Virus record (IMG/VR): IMGVR_UViG_3300045741_000064
Span: 1 to 23,486 of that record
Reading direction: 5' to 3' (one strand)
Source: a virus
Length of the DNA: 23,486 nucleotides
Positions within the stretch are counted from its first letter, which is position 1. The number at the start of each line of letters is the position of its first letter. A program made the translations under genes and the position numbers. Positions 7,071-16,330 of this stretch are shown here, in pieces. Below the pieces are notes generated by a model. That model was not told the origin of the DNA, did no database searches, and saw only the letters and a list, made by a program, of their open reading frames with translations.

Positions 7071-7920
7071 AACTGCTGCAATAGGACTAGGAGCCGCCGG
7101 CTTATTTGCCGGCGCAGACTCGGCCAGACGATCCGCCAACATTGCCGGAGACGCCGCCAGTCAGGCCAACCAGCTTGCCTTGATGCCCAGATCCACCGGA
7201 TTATCGAACATCAATCCCCGTGGGGGCACGGTTTATATCGACCCTCGCATCCGGGCGATGCGGGAACAGTCCCTTGCCAACATCCCAGGCTATCAGCAGC
7301 AGTTGAGCGGAGCCTACGGCAATTACATGGGCCAACTGGGAGGCTTGTACAACCAACTGGGAAGCAATGCCAATCCGTTCCTGCAAGCCCAGACCGCTCC
7401 ATTGATGCAGGCGCAGGCGCAGGCATCTGGAAACCTGACCCGGGATCAGGGCATGCGAGGTATCTCAGGGTCCAGTTTCGGCGATCAGGCATTGACCAAC
7501 CTCAACACCGATTACGGACGTGCCATAGGAAATGCCGGAGCATTGGCGACACAACAGACTATCGGCGCGCAGGAAGGTCTTGCCGGTCAGATGTTCGGGG
7601 CTGCGGGCACGAATGTCGCCGCGCAGCAAGGCTTGCAAGGCCAATATGCAAGTGTTGCTAATCAGAACTTGGCGCAGGAACTATCAGCCTTGGGTCTATC
7701 ACAAGCCGACATCGGCTCCATCCTGCAAGGTGGGCAGTTGGGCGCAAGTGCACAGGCTGGCTATGGTCAAGCGATTGGTCAGGGATTGGGTTCGATGGGC
7801 CAACTCATGTACGGATTGAGTCCGTATTACCGGAATCTCGGATCGAGTACCAACGTGGGGCTGGGGCAATCGGCGAGTCTGAATACTTCCGGTCTGGGCG
7901 GATTCTGGGGGAATGAATGA
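7060..7920 (+). CDS. Putative internal virion / DNA ejection protein 1
   Basis: The ATG at 7060 overlaps the upstream stop by 11 nt and is preferred to an in-frame codon at 6964, because the extra 32 residues are only a shadow of the upstream gene. The 286-residue product begins with a hydrophobic, small-residue segment (AAIGLGAAGLFAGADSARR) that could enter a membrane. It continues as a long Ala/Gly/Gln/Asn-rich helical protein with loose repeats such as YNQLGSN, QAQAQASGN, GQMFGAAG and LQGQYASVANQN. This is the usual make-up of podovirus ejection proteins, which leave the virion and line a channel through the cell envelope. It is the first of three adjacent genes of this kind, so the call rests on composition and context. 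Confidence 0.65.
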   Translation: MGIETAAIGLGAAGLFAGADSARRSANIAGDAASQANQLALMPRSTGLSNINPRGGTVYIDPRIRAMREQSLANIPGYQQQLSGAYGNYMGQLGGLYNQLGSNANPFLQAQTAPLMQAQAQASGNLTRDQGMRGISGSSFGDQALTNLNTDYGRAIGNAGALATQQTIGAQEGLAGQMFGAAGTNVAAQQGLQGQYASVANQNLAQELSALGLSQADIGSILQGGQLGASAQAGYGQAIGQGLGSMGQLMYGLSPYYRNLGSSTNVGLGQSASLNTSGLGGFWGNE

Positions 7921-9545
7921 TGGACGACCTCAATCCTCTTGGTGCAATCGGTCTTGGACTCTCGGCGGCAGGCGGGGCGCTCAATCAGAACGTCTACAAC
8001 CAGAATGCCGATTTCTATTCGCAGCAACAAGCGCAGCGTGCGCAGAAGCAGAAATTCATCGCCGACCTCCTGACCGATCATTTTCAGAAGGGCACGCTCA
8101 ATGCGCAAGCCTATCAACAGGCCATGGCCAAGAACGGAACTCCCGTTCCGCCCATGCAACAGCCCATGGATTATGCGTCCGAAGCTGCCGATGTCATGGA
8201 GAAGTTCGACCGGCAAGAGCAGAGGCCATCGGCAGGACTTGGGCCTTCCGATGCTCTGAGAACTCCTGCTACACCTGCCTTGGACATAAAGACGGAAGGC
8301 GTGGACCAACCGAAGCCATTGGGTGTCAATGATGTGCCGATGGGCGATACCAAGGAAGTCTCCGGCATCCGCACCACGGTTTACGGACCAGAGGAAATGA
8401 ATGCCAGGATTCACGCCTATGCGGACGTATTGAAAAAAAGCGGCGGGAGTGCGAAGGAAAAACGCCAGGCGATGAACGACTTCGTAAACAAGATGAAATT
8501 GGAAAACAGCACGCAGTTGAAAGAAGCCGCGTTGCTTCAGCAGATTCATCATCAACAGGCGATGGAGGGAAAGCAGAATCGCCCAGCCATATTGCAGGAG
8601 CTGGATGAGTTGGGAAAGCTGGACCCAAAATCTCCGGCCTTCAAGATATTGCGCGACCGTGTTGTGGGTTCCACGGCGATCATGAAGACCATCGAAGCAC
8701 TTGCAGATGCAAAACATCTCAAGCCAGGCACCGAGGAACGGAACGATTTCATCAATGCGGAATTGAGCCAATGGATCAAAAAGAAAACAGGCACGACTGA
8801 GACAGTTGAACCTCTGACGCCGAAAGGACTTAAAGTTGCAGAGGAATTTATCAGGGCCAACAAACCTCTTCCTGGCGGGTGGAGCAAAACGGGACAAAGC
8901 CGCGGGAATGCCATTCTTAACAAGATGGGAGAAGACGAAGAGGGCGGGGCTGGTTCTGGCAGCATAGTGTCTGGACAGGCAACGTTCCATGCCGATCAGG
9001 CATCACTGACCAAACTCACGGCGCAATACGATAACGTAACCGCATTCGAAAAGAATGCCGGTCGCCAAGGCAAGGTATTGATGGCTCTCGGTGACAAGGT
9101 AGACAGCACGGGAACTCCCGTCATAGAGCGATGGATTCGTGGCGGCATGAAAGCCATTGGCACCCCGGATGTGGATGAATTCAATGCGCAGATGCAGATC
9201 TACCGCACGGAAGCCGCAAGGATATTGACCAATCCCAATCTTGTTGGCGTGCTGTCGGATACCGCAAGGAAAGAAGTCGAGGAGTTCATGTCCGGCAAAA
9301 TGTCAGCGGCCAGCATCAGGAGAGTGGTCAGCCGGCTCAACAACGACTTCGATGCCAGAAAGGTAACTCTGGAGCAGCAGATGGATGCTGTGACCAAAAG
9401 ACTCTCAGGAAAGCGTCGTGCGACGGACAAAATGCCAGAGATGTTCCCGCCGGAGAAGAATGCAAAAGGTTGGGTATTGCATGAGGATGCCAAGGGGAAT
9501 CGGGCTTATGTCGGTCCTAATGGCGAGGTAGAGGAAATCAAATAA
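7917..9545 (+). CDS. Putative internal virion / DNA ejection protein 2
   Basis: The 542-residue protein starts with a Gly/Ala-rich hydrophobic segment (LGAIGLGLSAAGGALNQN), then a Gln-rich helical part (YNQNADFYSQQQAQRAQKQKF) and a charged, mostly helical body. The body includes long coiled-coil-like runs near residues 160-220 and 350-480. The C-terminus (GWVLHEDAKGNRAYVGPNGEVEEIK) is a small strand-turn-strand motif seen at the ends of several phage structural proteins. No lytic transglycosylase motif is seen. It would be packed in the head and ejected with the DNA. The stop overlaps the next start (TAATG), and the start overlaps the previous stop (ATGA). Confidence 0.65.
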   Translation: MMDDLNPLGAIGLGLSAAGGALNQNVYNQNADFYSQQQAQRAQKQKFIADLLTDHFQKGTLNAQAYQQAMAKNGTPVPPMQQPMDYASEAADVMEKFDRQEQRPSAGLGPSDALRTPATPALDIKTEGVDQPKPLGVNDVPMGDTKEVSGIRTTVYGPEEMNARIHAYADVLKKSGGSAKEKRQAMNDFVNKMKLENSTQLKEAALLQQIHHQQAMEGKQNRPAILQELDELGKLDPKSPAFKILRDRVVGSTAIMKTIEALADAKHLKPGTEERNDFINAELSQWIKKKTGTTETVEPLTPKGLKVAEEFIRANKPLPGGWSKTGQSRGNAILNKMGEDEEGGAGSGSIVSGQATFHADQASLTKLTAQYDNVTAFEKNAGRQGKVLMALGDKVDSTGTPVIERWIRGGMKAIGTPDVDEFNAQMQIYRTEAARILTNPNLVGVLSDTARKEVEEFMSGKMSAASIRRVVSRLNNDFDARKVTLEQQMDAVTKRLSGKRRATDKMPEMFPPEKNAKGWVLHEDAKGNRAYVGPNGEVEEIK

Positions 9546-11314
9546 TGGCCTTCGACCTTTCCACCGCAAAGCCCGTCAGGAAGAATTCAGACCGATTCGA
9601 TGTGTCCACCGCTCGACCTGTCAGCGAAGGTCAAGAATCTTTCCTGACAAGAGAGGCTCCCGCCATCGGCGGCATGGTTGGCGGCATTGGCGGGGCGATA
9701 TTCGGTGGCGGAATTCCTGGGGGAATTGCAGGAACAGCCGCCGGGGCCTCTCTAGGGAACTTGTATCAGGACTTGCAGCGCCAAGGAACCCCACAAGCCC
9801 CGCAAACCTCTTACGAGGCAGCAAAGAAAGCCGTGGGCATTGTCGGATGGAATGTCATTGGACAAGGCGCTGGAGATGTTGCCGGGAATCTTGCCACCAG
9901 AACATTGATTGCTCCGTCTGCAAGATCATTGATTCGTCCTACGCAGGACGCCACCGAAGCGCAAAGAATCCTGCAACGTGGTGGCGGCTCCTTGTCCATG
10001 TCTCAAACGACGGAGAATCCGATGGTTCATGCCATCGAGGATATTTCCAGGGTAGGCATTACAGGAAAAGGCGTGTGGACTGCCCTTGATGCAAAAAACA
10101 AGATCGCCCTCATTGCAGAGCATGATCGAGTATTGAAGAGTTTGACATCCTTTCCGGCAGATCAGGTTCCCAAGCGAGGGGGATTGAGCTTACAGCGGGC
10201 CATCAGCGCGGGTGAAGAAGGATTCTCCAATGCCTCCAGAACGATGTATGCGGATTTGGATAAGGAAGTCCAGTTGGCGACCGGCGGACAACAAGTGGTC
10301 GATAACTCGGCGGTTAAATCATGGGCCTCCAAAGAGGCGGACAAATACATCAGAAACAATAAAGTAATTCCATCCTCATTGCAGGAAGCCATGAATCTTC
10401 CTGAATTCACCACGTTTGCTGATGCTCAATTCAACAGGACGCTCGCCCTGACAAGACAAAGAGACCTTGAGCGCGGGGTGCAGAAGGACTCCATTGCTCA
10501 TGCCTTATACCAGCAAACGCAATCAAAAATAGCCCAAAGCATGGATGAGGCGGCGGCAAAGCTTCCGGTGGACATTTACTCAAAATATCGCAGAGTTTCT
10601 GAATTCTACAAGAGGGGGAAAGACGCCTTTACCAACGACATTGTTGCGAAGGTAATGGAGAAAGACCCGGCCAGGGTTGCGGAGTATCTATTCGCAAAAG
10701 GCAACGAGAGGGAAATAGTTCAGGCCAGGACGACGCTGAGGCAGGCGGCAAAGATGGATCCGTCCATCGACTCTGCAAAAGTATGGAATAACATGCGCGC
10801 TGCCTATGTTGAAAACCTGTTGGGTACCAGGGCTGCGCAGACTACGGAAGGCGCTATAGCAGGTGAGAATGTGATGAAGACTCTCAACGAGCTAAAAGCG
10901 TCTCGTACTTTCAGGGCCGCGTTTACCGATGTCTCGCAAAGAGAATCCATTACCAAATTCCTCCAAGCCGCCTATCTCTCGCAGCGCGAACCTACAATCA
11001 AGGCATTGTCGGTTGCTGTACCGATTTTTCAGGCAGGGGCAATCGGCGGTCTGGTCGTTTATCCGTGGATGGAAGGAAGCGCGGGAACCGGAGAGTCGGC
11101 GGCAAAAGCCGTCGGCATCTTGGTCGCTCCAAGGATTCTTGCAAAAATGATGACAAGCCCACGGACGGTTAATTTATTGACAAAGGCAATGGACGTTCCT
11201 TATGGGTCGTCGATGGCAGGAGGAATATCGGCAAAGATTCTGCTGGAGCATGAAAGAATAAAACAAGAAACCGCTGTCGAAGATAGCCAGAAAAATGAGA
11301 CTTTTGCTCATTGA
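9545..11314 (+). CDS. Putative internal virion / DNA ejection protein 3 with N-terminal motif repeat
   Basis: The 589-residue product opens with two near-identical motifs, FDLSTAKPV (3-11) and FDVSTARPV (18-26). A glycine-zipper hydrophobic stretch follows (about 40-71; IGGMVGGIGGAIFGGG and GGIAGTAAG), suited to membrane insertion. The middle is a long helical, charged region, and a second hydrophobic segment lies near residues 495-515 (IFQAGAIGGLVVYPWM). Repeats of the D-x-STAKPV type occur at the N-termini of phage virion proteins (recalled). The layout fits an ejection protein that is threaded through the tail and spans the envelope. The last 20 nt overlap the ATP-grasp gene. Confidence 0.65.
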   Translation: MAFDLSTAKPVRKNSDRFDVSTARPVSEGQESFLTREAPAIGGMVGGIGGAIFGGGIPGGIAGTAAGASLGNLYQDLQRQGTPQAPQTSYEAAKKAVGIVGWNVIGQGAGDVAGNLATRTLIAPSARSLIRPTQDATEAQRILQRGGGSLSMSQTTENPMVHAIEDISRVGITGKGVWTALDAKNKIALIAEHDRVLKSLTSFPADQVPKRGGLSLQRAISAGEEGFSNASRTMYADLDKEVQLATGGQQVVDNSAVKSWASKEADKYIRNNKVIPSSLQEAMNLPEFTTFADAQFNRTLALTRQRDLERGVQKDSIAHALYQQTQSKIAQSMDEAAAKLPVDIYSKYRRVSEFYKRGKDAFTNDIVAKVMEKDPARVAEYLFAKGNEREIVQARTTLRQAAKMDPSIDSAKVWNNMRAAYVENLLGTRAAQTTEGAIAGENVMKTLNELKASRTFRAAFTDVSQRESITKFLQAAYLSQREPTIKALSVAVPIFQAGAIGGLVVYPWMEGSAGTGESAAKAVGILVAPRILAKMMTSPRTVNLLTKAMDVPYGSSMAGGISAKILLEHERIKQETAVEDSQKNETFAH

Positions 11315-12614
11315 CTCCGATGGCAATGCTTTGGACCTAGCCCTCAGGACATTGGCCTACGGCCATGAGGTCAAGTGGTTCGTCTCCAATCACAAGGACG
11401 GCACGCCTTCCAAGGTCGGTCTAGGTCTGGTAGAGCGCATCTCCGACTGGGAGAAGTGGATGCAATGGGCGGACTGCATCTTCCTCACTGGGAACGACAA
11501 GTACATCGACCGGCTGGAAGACTTTCGAAAACTCGGCTATCCGATATTCGGTCCATCGAAGGCATCCGCCCAACTGGAAATCAATCGCCAGATCGGCATG
11601 AAGAGCCTGGAGAAGTTCGGCATTCAATGTCCGCCGTACAAGTCGTTTTCATCGTTCGATGATGCTGAGCGGCACGTCTGGAAGACCGAAGGCAGGTATG
11701 TATTCAAGACACTCGGAGACGAAGAGGACAAGTCCATGTCCTACGTTTCCAAAACGCCAGCGGACATGATCAACAAGATTCGTGAGTGGAAGAAGAACGG
11801 TTCGAAGCTCAAGGGTCAGTGCATGTTGCAGGACTACGTTTCCGGCATAGAGATGGGCGTGTCCTGCTGGTTCTCGCCGAAAATGGGATTTGGTCAGTGG
11901 AAGAACATCAACTTCGAGCACAAGAAATTAATGTCAGGCAACTTCGGGCCAAATACCGGAGAGCAGGGCACGGTCATGCAGTACACAAAGAAGGATAAGC
12001 TCTTCGACAAAGTACTCAAGCCGCTGGAATCGTTCCTGGGTCAACTGGGTCATGTCGGGGACATCGACGTGGGCTGCATCATTGATGAATCCGGCAAACC
12101 GTGGCCGCTGGAGTTCACTGCAAGGGCGGGATGGCCAGCCTTCTACATCATGCAGCGCGAACATATCGGCGATCCTCTGACATGGATGATCGACCTCATG
12201 GATGGCAAGGATACATTGGACGTTACCCAGGAGGTTGCTGTGGGCTACGTGCTCACCCAACCGGAATATCCCTATACCACCGACAAGAACATGCGCTCCG
12301 TGGGAAATCCGATCTACGGAATCACCGATGAGAACTGGGACCACATCCACCCTGCCGACATGATGAAAGGAAAGGCGGTGGACATGAAGAACGATCATCC
12401 TGCGGAACAGGATATGTTCGTGTCCTCGGGAGAATATGCTTTGGTGATTTCAGGGCTGGGAGATACGGTGAGAAAGGCCATCAAGGACGCCAAGAAAGTG
12501 GTAGATGAAATCTGCCTCTCCGATGGGCAGATACGCGACGACATCGGGGAGGAACTGGAAGAGCAATTGCCGATCCTTCATTCGCACGGGTACGCTATGA
12601 GCATGGAATACTGA
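11295..12614 (+). CDS. PurD-like ATP-grasp ligase
   Basis: The 439-residue length equals that of GAR synthetase (PurD, about 430). The landmarks are in PurD order: an N-domain beginning MRLLLIDSDGNALDLALRTL, GPSKASAQLE (86-95, the same turn as in PurD), the ATP-grasp strand VFKTLGD (136-142), LQDYVSGIEMGVS (178-190), GNFGPNTGEQGT (215-226, equivalent to the TGPNTGGMG loop), and WPLEFTARAGWP (270-281, equivalent to the EFNxRFGDPE metal site). PurD joins glycine to phosphoribosylamine with ATP. Here the metal-binding Asn of EFN is Thr275, and the adenine-side loop is reduced, so the substrate may differ. It lies between ejection-protein and tail-fibre genes, which is not a nucleotide-metabolism context. 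The ATP-grasp ligase call is firm; GAR synthetase activity is not. Confidence 0.8.
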   Translation: MRLLLIDSDGNALDLALRTLAYGHEVKWFVSNHKDGTPSKVGLGLVERISDWEKWMQWADCIFLTGNDKYIDRLEDFRKLGYPIFGPSKASAQLEINRQIGMKSLEKFGIQCPPYKSFSSFDDAERHVWKTEGRYVFKTLGDEEDKSMSYVSKTPADMINKIREWKKNGSKLKGQCMLQDYVSGIEMGVSCWFSPKMGFGQWKNINFEHKKLMSGNFGPNTGEQGTVMQYTKKDKLFDKVLKPLESFLGQLGHVGDIDVGCIIDESGKPWPLEFTARAGWPAFYIMQREHIGDPLTWMIDLMDGKDTLDVTQEVAVGYVLTQPEYPYTTDKNMRSVGNPIYGITDENWDHIHPADMMKGKAVDMKNDHPAEQDMFVSSGEYALVISGLGDTVRKAIKDAKKVVDEICLSDGQIRDDIGEELEEQLPILHSHGYAMSMEY

Positions 12615-12615
12615 C

Positions 12616-14007
12616 ATGGGAACGAAATACTCCAACACGACGGTCTCCGGATACAATGCATCTCCGCCTCCCGACGATGGATCCACGACCGCCTCCAACA
12701 AGATCAACTGGGCGACCATCAAGCAGAAGCTCTCGGACCCGCTCAACAGCTTCGATACTGCCATCAATTCCGCGCTGCTGAATGCGCTGGATACTTCAAG
12801 CAACAACATCACCGGCACCTACGCAACCATTGCCTCGGACAATGCTCGGACGCTGCAATGCTCCGGGACGTTTACCGTGTCTCTTGGAGATGCTGCGACC
12901 ATGGGACAGGGTTGGTGGTGCAACATCGTCAACGTCGGATCAGGGACGATTACGATAGGCAGGGCCACAGGCGGGAATACGATAGCCGGAGTCGCGGCAA
13001 ATATCACGCTCGCGCCTTTGCAGGCCACCACCGTCATCGTCAATCAAGCCAATAACGGCTTCAACCTGACGGACTGCAACAGCCTGATTGTCGATAACAC
13101 CGACCCAACCAAGCAGGTCCGGTTCGATGCCAGCGCACTCACGACCGGGACAACTACGGCTCTCAAGGTCTCCGTCGCGCAGCAGATAGAAACCCAGCAA
13201 GGGGCGAATATCGCTTCCGCCTCCACGATCAACCTGGATACTGCCACGGGAAGCTATGTCCATGTGACGGGCACCACGGACATCACTGCGGTAACGTTGG
13301 CGCAGGGCAGGATCAGAACCGTTGTATTCGACGGCGTGTTGAACTTAACCAACGGAGCCAGTCTTATCCTTCCGCCGGCAGGAAACATCCGTACCATAGC
13401 CGGAGATGTAGCGATATTCGCCGGAGAGGCGGCAGGGGTAGTCAGGTGTGTCTCCTACCAGCGTGCCGCACCAGTCGCCTTCCTTGCCAAGAAAACCCTG
13501 ACCGGGGCAAGCTGCATATTCACGACCGAATTCGACTGGTCTACGTTTGACTATTACGAGTTCGTTCTTTACCGTGCCGTTCCTGCCAATAATGGCGCGG
13601 TCATAGACTGCTCGTTAAGCGAGGACGCGGGCTCTACCTATCTCGGCGGGACCAACTACAGCTATCAGGCGACCAGCACAAGCTCCGGCGGAACAACACG
13701 AACCATCTCCGGCAACAGCACGAATGTCTTCCGCTTCCCGGAAATAGCAGCACAAGGCATAAGCAATTCTGCCACCAATAATGGCTTTAATGGCCGAGTT
13801 ACATTGTGGGCACCGAGTTCCACGCTGAGAAAACAGATGAACCTGTCGGACATGAGCTATTTTCCGGGGGCCACGGACAACTCGGCTTCCGGTTATGGCG
13901 GCGCAATGGTTATCAGCACGGCAGCCGTGACTGGAATCAAGTTCGCTCCCAGCACGGGCAACTGGACTTCCGGAACCATCTCAGTCTTCGGCCATAAGGC
14001 TTCCTGA
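12616..14007 (+). CDS. Tail fibre-like protein
   Basis: The 463-residue protein begins with a short polar segment (YSNTTVSGYNASPPPDDGS) followed by a helix (NKINWATIKQKLSDPLNSFDTAINSALL). Several beta-rich modules follow. Residues about 85-150 have a WCNIVNVGSGTITI strand repeat, and residues about 205-280 (STINLDTATGSYVHVTGTTDITAV…) are a module widely shared among phage fibres, where a Val-rich strand leads to a gas- or ligand-like hydrophobic core. The C-terminal half is Ser/Thr/Gly-rich with aromatic strands, as in host-recognition domains. It would attach to the tail and touch the cell surface. The gene starts 1 nt after the ATP-grasp stop and its stop overlaps the tailspike start (TGATG). 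Confidence 0.75.
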   Translation: MGTKYSNTTVSGYNASPPPDDGSTTASNKINWATIKQKLSDPLNSFDTAINSALLNALDTSSNNITGTYATIASDNARTLQCSGTFTVSLGDAATMGQGWWCNIVNVGSGTITIGRATGGNTIAGVAANITLAPLQATTVIVNQANNGFNLTDCNSLIVDNTDPTKQVRFDASALTTGTTTALKVSVAQQIETQQGANIASASTINLDTATGSYVHVTGTTDITAVTLAQGRIRTVVFDGVLNLTNGASLILPPAGNIRTIAGDVAIFAGEAAGVVRCVSYQRAAPVAFLAKKTLTGASCIFTTEFDWSTFDYYEFVLYRAVPANNGAVIDCSLSEDAGSTYLGGTNYSYQATSTSSGGTTRTISGNSTNVFRFPEIAAQGISNSATNNGFNGRVTLWAPSSTLRKQMNLSDMSYFPGATDNSASGYGGAMVISTAAVTGIKFAPSTGNWTSGTISVFGHKAS

Positions 14008-15590
14008 TGCAACAATACGCCAACAATATCGAGGACAACGCGCACAACGCGGTTATCGGCGCGTCCATCCAGATTTATCTGGGCGGCACGACGACGGCTG
14101 CAAGCCTGTTCTCCGACTCCGGCGGGGTAACGCCGAAAACCAATCCGTTGACCTCAGACTCGGGTGGCAATTTCTCCCTCTATGCGGCGGACGGCACTTA
14201 CGACGGCGTAATCACCAAGATCGGCATCACGACCAAGACATTCACCTTTACGCTGGATTCCACGACGCAGTTCGTTACCACGACCGCACTTGCCGCCTCC
14301 TCCGGAGCCTCGTTGGCGGGGTTCATCCAGAGCGGGGCGGGAGCGGTAGCAAGAACAGTACAGAGCAAAAGCCGGGATATTTTTAACGCCTTCGACTATA
14401 TTCCAGTTGCCGATAACGCGGCCATTACCGCCGGGACCAGCACGGTTGATGAGGCGTCGCATATCATGGCGGCATTAGCGGCCTTGCCCGCCAGTGGCGG
14501 GATGGTCGAATTGCCTGCCGGGCAGATCCAGATCAATTCATCGATCACCCTATCCCGGGGACAACATCTTGTTGGAAGGGGATTCAGCGCGGCTTCGGGC
14601 GTTAACCGGGGCACGACCTTTCTCAAGCATGGAAACTTCGATGGATTGATCATCTCCGCGCCTGAATGTGGTTTGCATAACCTCGGCATTCGCGGAGACG
14701 CCGGAAACGGTGGGGACGGCATTTACATCAAAGGCCCCGACTTCGTCCTGGAAGGCGTTTCAAGCACCGATCATGGCGGCGTGGGCTTGCGTGTGGGAGA
14801 CAAGACAGCCGCCAGTAATAGTTCCAATTCTGGCATAGCGAAGTCAGTTCACTTGATTGGTAATACCTCCCATGGTCTTTTGATTCTTGACGCCAATGCC
14901 GGCCCTAACGCGAATGTCGGTATCTACGAGGGCGTGGATTCCCGATCCAACGGCGGGGATGGAATCCAGGTCGGCAATGCACTGGACAACGTGTTTATTC
15001 TTCCTGTCTGCGAAACCAACACAGGTTATGGAATTCACCTGGCGACAGGAGCGAACGGTCAGGAAATCCTCTTTCCCTATACGGAAGCCAACGTGACTTC
15101 CGACATTATTTTCGATGCCGGGACCAATCGAAATACGCTCTTCGGGGTTCGATACGGATTTGCAACCGTCACAGACAACGGGACCGACAATACCCTCATC
15201 ACCAGGGTGAGCAATATCACCGGCTGCCTCCAGTTCATCAATCTCTGGCTGCAAAACATGAATGTCAACAACGGCAGCGCCGCCGGAAAGCTCGTCCTTT
15301 CTCAAACGGGCGTCGGGGCTTATTTGTTCCGCCACAGCGGAGCCAGTCAGATAGCAACGACGACCTTCGACAATCCCGGGTTTACGCATCAGGTCAAGGT
15401 GGACGGCGTGATCCTGACTGCTGCGGCCAATTCGGGACAGGTGGCCGCGGGTCAGGTGATGTTCGGATCAACGCATCAGACTACGATAGGCGCCAATGGG
15501 GCGGCAAGCGCACTAACGGCGAATCCGGTCGGATACCTGAAAATATCCGTTGATGGTGCCGATAAAATTATTCCCTACTATAACGCATGA
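14007..15590 (+). CDS. Tailspike with right-handed beta-helix
   Basis: Residues 1-100 form a compact beta domain (NIEDNAHNAVIGASIQIYL, FSDSGGVTPKTNPLTSDSGG), typical of a virion-attachment module. Residues about 130-400 form a right-handed beta-helix of the pectate-lyase type: it opens with an ELPAGQIQINSSITL motif, then repeats turns such as HNLGIRGDAGNGGDGIYIKG, LEGVSSTDHGGVGLRVG and NGGDGIQVGNALDNVFIL. Spikes of this kind bind, and often cleave, surface polysaccharide. Catalytic acids cannot be assigned, although Asp-rich turns line the helix. A C-terminal beta domain closes the protein. It forms the host-range module with the upstream fibre gene, so both may change rapidly. Confidence 0.8.
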   Translation: MQQYANNIEDNAHNAVIGASIQIYLGGTTTAASLFSDSGGVTPKTNPLTSDSGGNFSLYAADGTYDGVITKIGITTKTFTFTLDSTTQFVTTTALAASSGASLAGFIQSGAGAVARTVQSKSRDIFNAFDYIPVADNAAITAGTSTVDEASHIMAALAALPASGGMVELPAGQIQINSSITLSRGQHLVGRGFSAASGVNRGTTFLKHGNFDGLIISAPECGLHNLGIRGDAGNGGDGIYIKGPDFVLEGVSSTDHGGVGLRVGDKTAASNSSNSGIAKSVHLIGNTSHGLLILDANAGPNANVGIYEGVDSRSNGGDGIQVGNALDNVFILPVCETNTGYGIHLATGANGQEILFPYTEANVTSDIIFDAGTNRNTLFGVRYGFATVTDNGTDNTLITRVSNITGCLQFINLWLQNMNVNNGSAAGKLVLSQTGVGAYLFRHSGASQIATTTFDNPGFTHQVKVDGVILTAAANSGQVAAGQVMFGSTHQTTIGANGAASALTANPVGYLKISVDGADKIIPYYNA

Positions 15591-16024
15591 ACCTCTCCGA
15601 ACACTTCACCCTTGAGGAAATGACGGTCTCCGAATCCGCCGAGAGACTGGGCATTTCCAACGAGCCGACGCCGGCCATCATCGCCAGACTCACCTTCACG
15701 GCAACGCAGATGGAGAAGGTCCGCAACCTCCTTGGCAAACCGATTTCGGTCAACTCGGGCTATCGCAGCCCAGAACTGAATGCCGCCATCGGCGGGGCTC
15801 CTACCTCGCAGCATACCAAGGGCGAGGCATGCGATTTCATCTGTCCCGCCTTCGGAACACCCAAGGACATTGCGAGGCTTTTGCAGATGAACTGGAACGA
15901 GCTTCAGTACGACCAGTTGATCTTCGAAGGGTCTTGGGTGCATGTGTCCTTTGTGGAGGATAGCCAGCCACGCGGGGATGTTCTGACTTGGACCAGGGCG
16001 GCGGGATACACGAAAGGAATTTAA
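15587..16024 (+). CDS. Endolysin, peptidase M15 (D-Ala-D-Ala carboxypeptidase-like)
   Basis: The 145-residue product matches the M15A/VanY-like zinc peptidases. The zinc ligands are visible in the family spacing: His76 and Asp83 in SQHTKGEACDF, and His119 in WVHVSF, with a GYRSPELNAAIGG substrate-loop motif (58-70) before them. It would cleave cross-links or the D-Ala end of peptidoglycan. There is no signal peptide, so it needs a holin to reach the wall; small membrane-protein genes follow at once. The ATG overlaps the tailspike stop (ATGA). Length and motif order are normal. Confidence 0.9.
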   Translation: MNLSEHFTLEEMTVSESAERLGISNEPTPAIIARLTFTATQMEKVRNLLGKPISVNSGYRSPELNAAIGGAPTSQHTKGEACDFICPAFGTPKDIARLLQMNWNELQYDQLIFEGSWVHVSFVEDSQPRGDVLTWTRAAGYTKGI

Positions 16025-16330
16025 GTGCAAACCAGTAAGTTTGACGGAATAGACCGAAGGAAATGGCACATCAACAAGGAACTCTCCATCGGGGATATTA
16101 TTTCTTTCGCTGGTGCTGTCGGGGTTATTTTCCTCGCATGGCTCACGCTCCATGATGAACAGCTGGTCATGAAAGGACAGCTGGCGGAACTTGGCCAGCA
16201 TGATATTTCCATCCGGGAAGAGTTCAGGGAGTGGAAGACAGAGGTACTTTTAAGAATGACTCGGCAGGAAGACAAACTGGACCGTGTTCTGCTTTATTCC
16301 GAACAAAATCTTAAGAGGACGCATGAATGA
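16025..16330 (+). CDS. Membrane protein with one TM segment and coiled coil (spanin- or holin-like)
   Basis: The GTG start at 16025 has AAAGGA about seven bases upstream and follows the endolysin stop directly. The 101-residue protein has a basic N-terminus (DRRKWHINKEL), one hydrophobic segment (about 22-42, IGDIISFAGAVGVIFLAWL) and then a predicted coiled coil to the end (AELGQHDISIREEFREWKTEVLLRMTRQEDKLD). This N-in topology with a coiled-coil outer domain resembles an inner-membrane spanin, but holin accessory proteins can look alike. The location right after the endolysin supports a lysis role. No sequence signature settles it. Confidence 0.55.
   Translation: MQTSKFDGIDRRKWHINKELSIGDIISFAGAVGVIFLAWLTLHDEQLVMKGQLAELGQHDISIREEFREWKTEVLLRMTRQEDKLDRVLLYSEQNLKRTHE

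Noticed and set aside
7827-8990. 387-residue - strand frame opposite the second ejection-protein gene
   Set aside because: Antisense shadow with no start context; the + strand frame is coupled to its neighbours on both sides.
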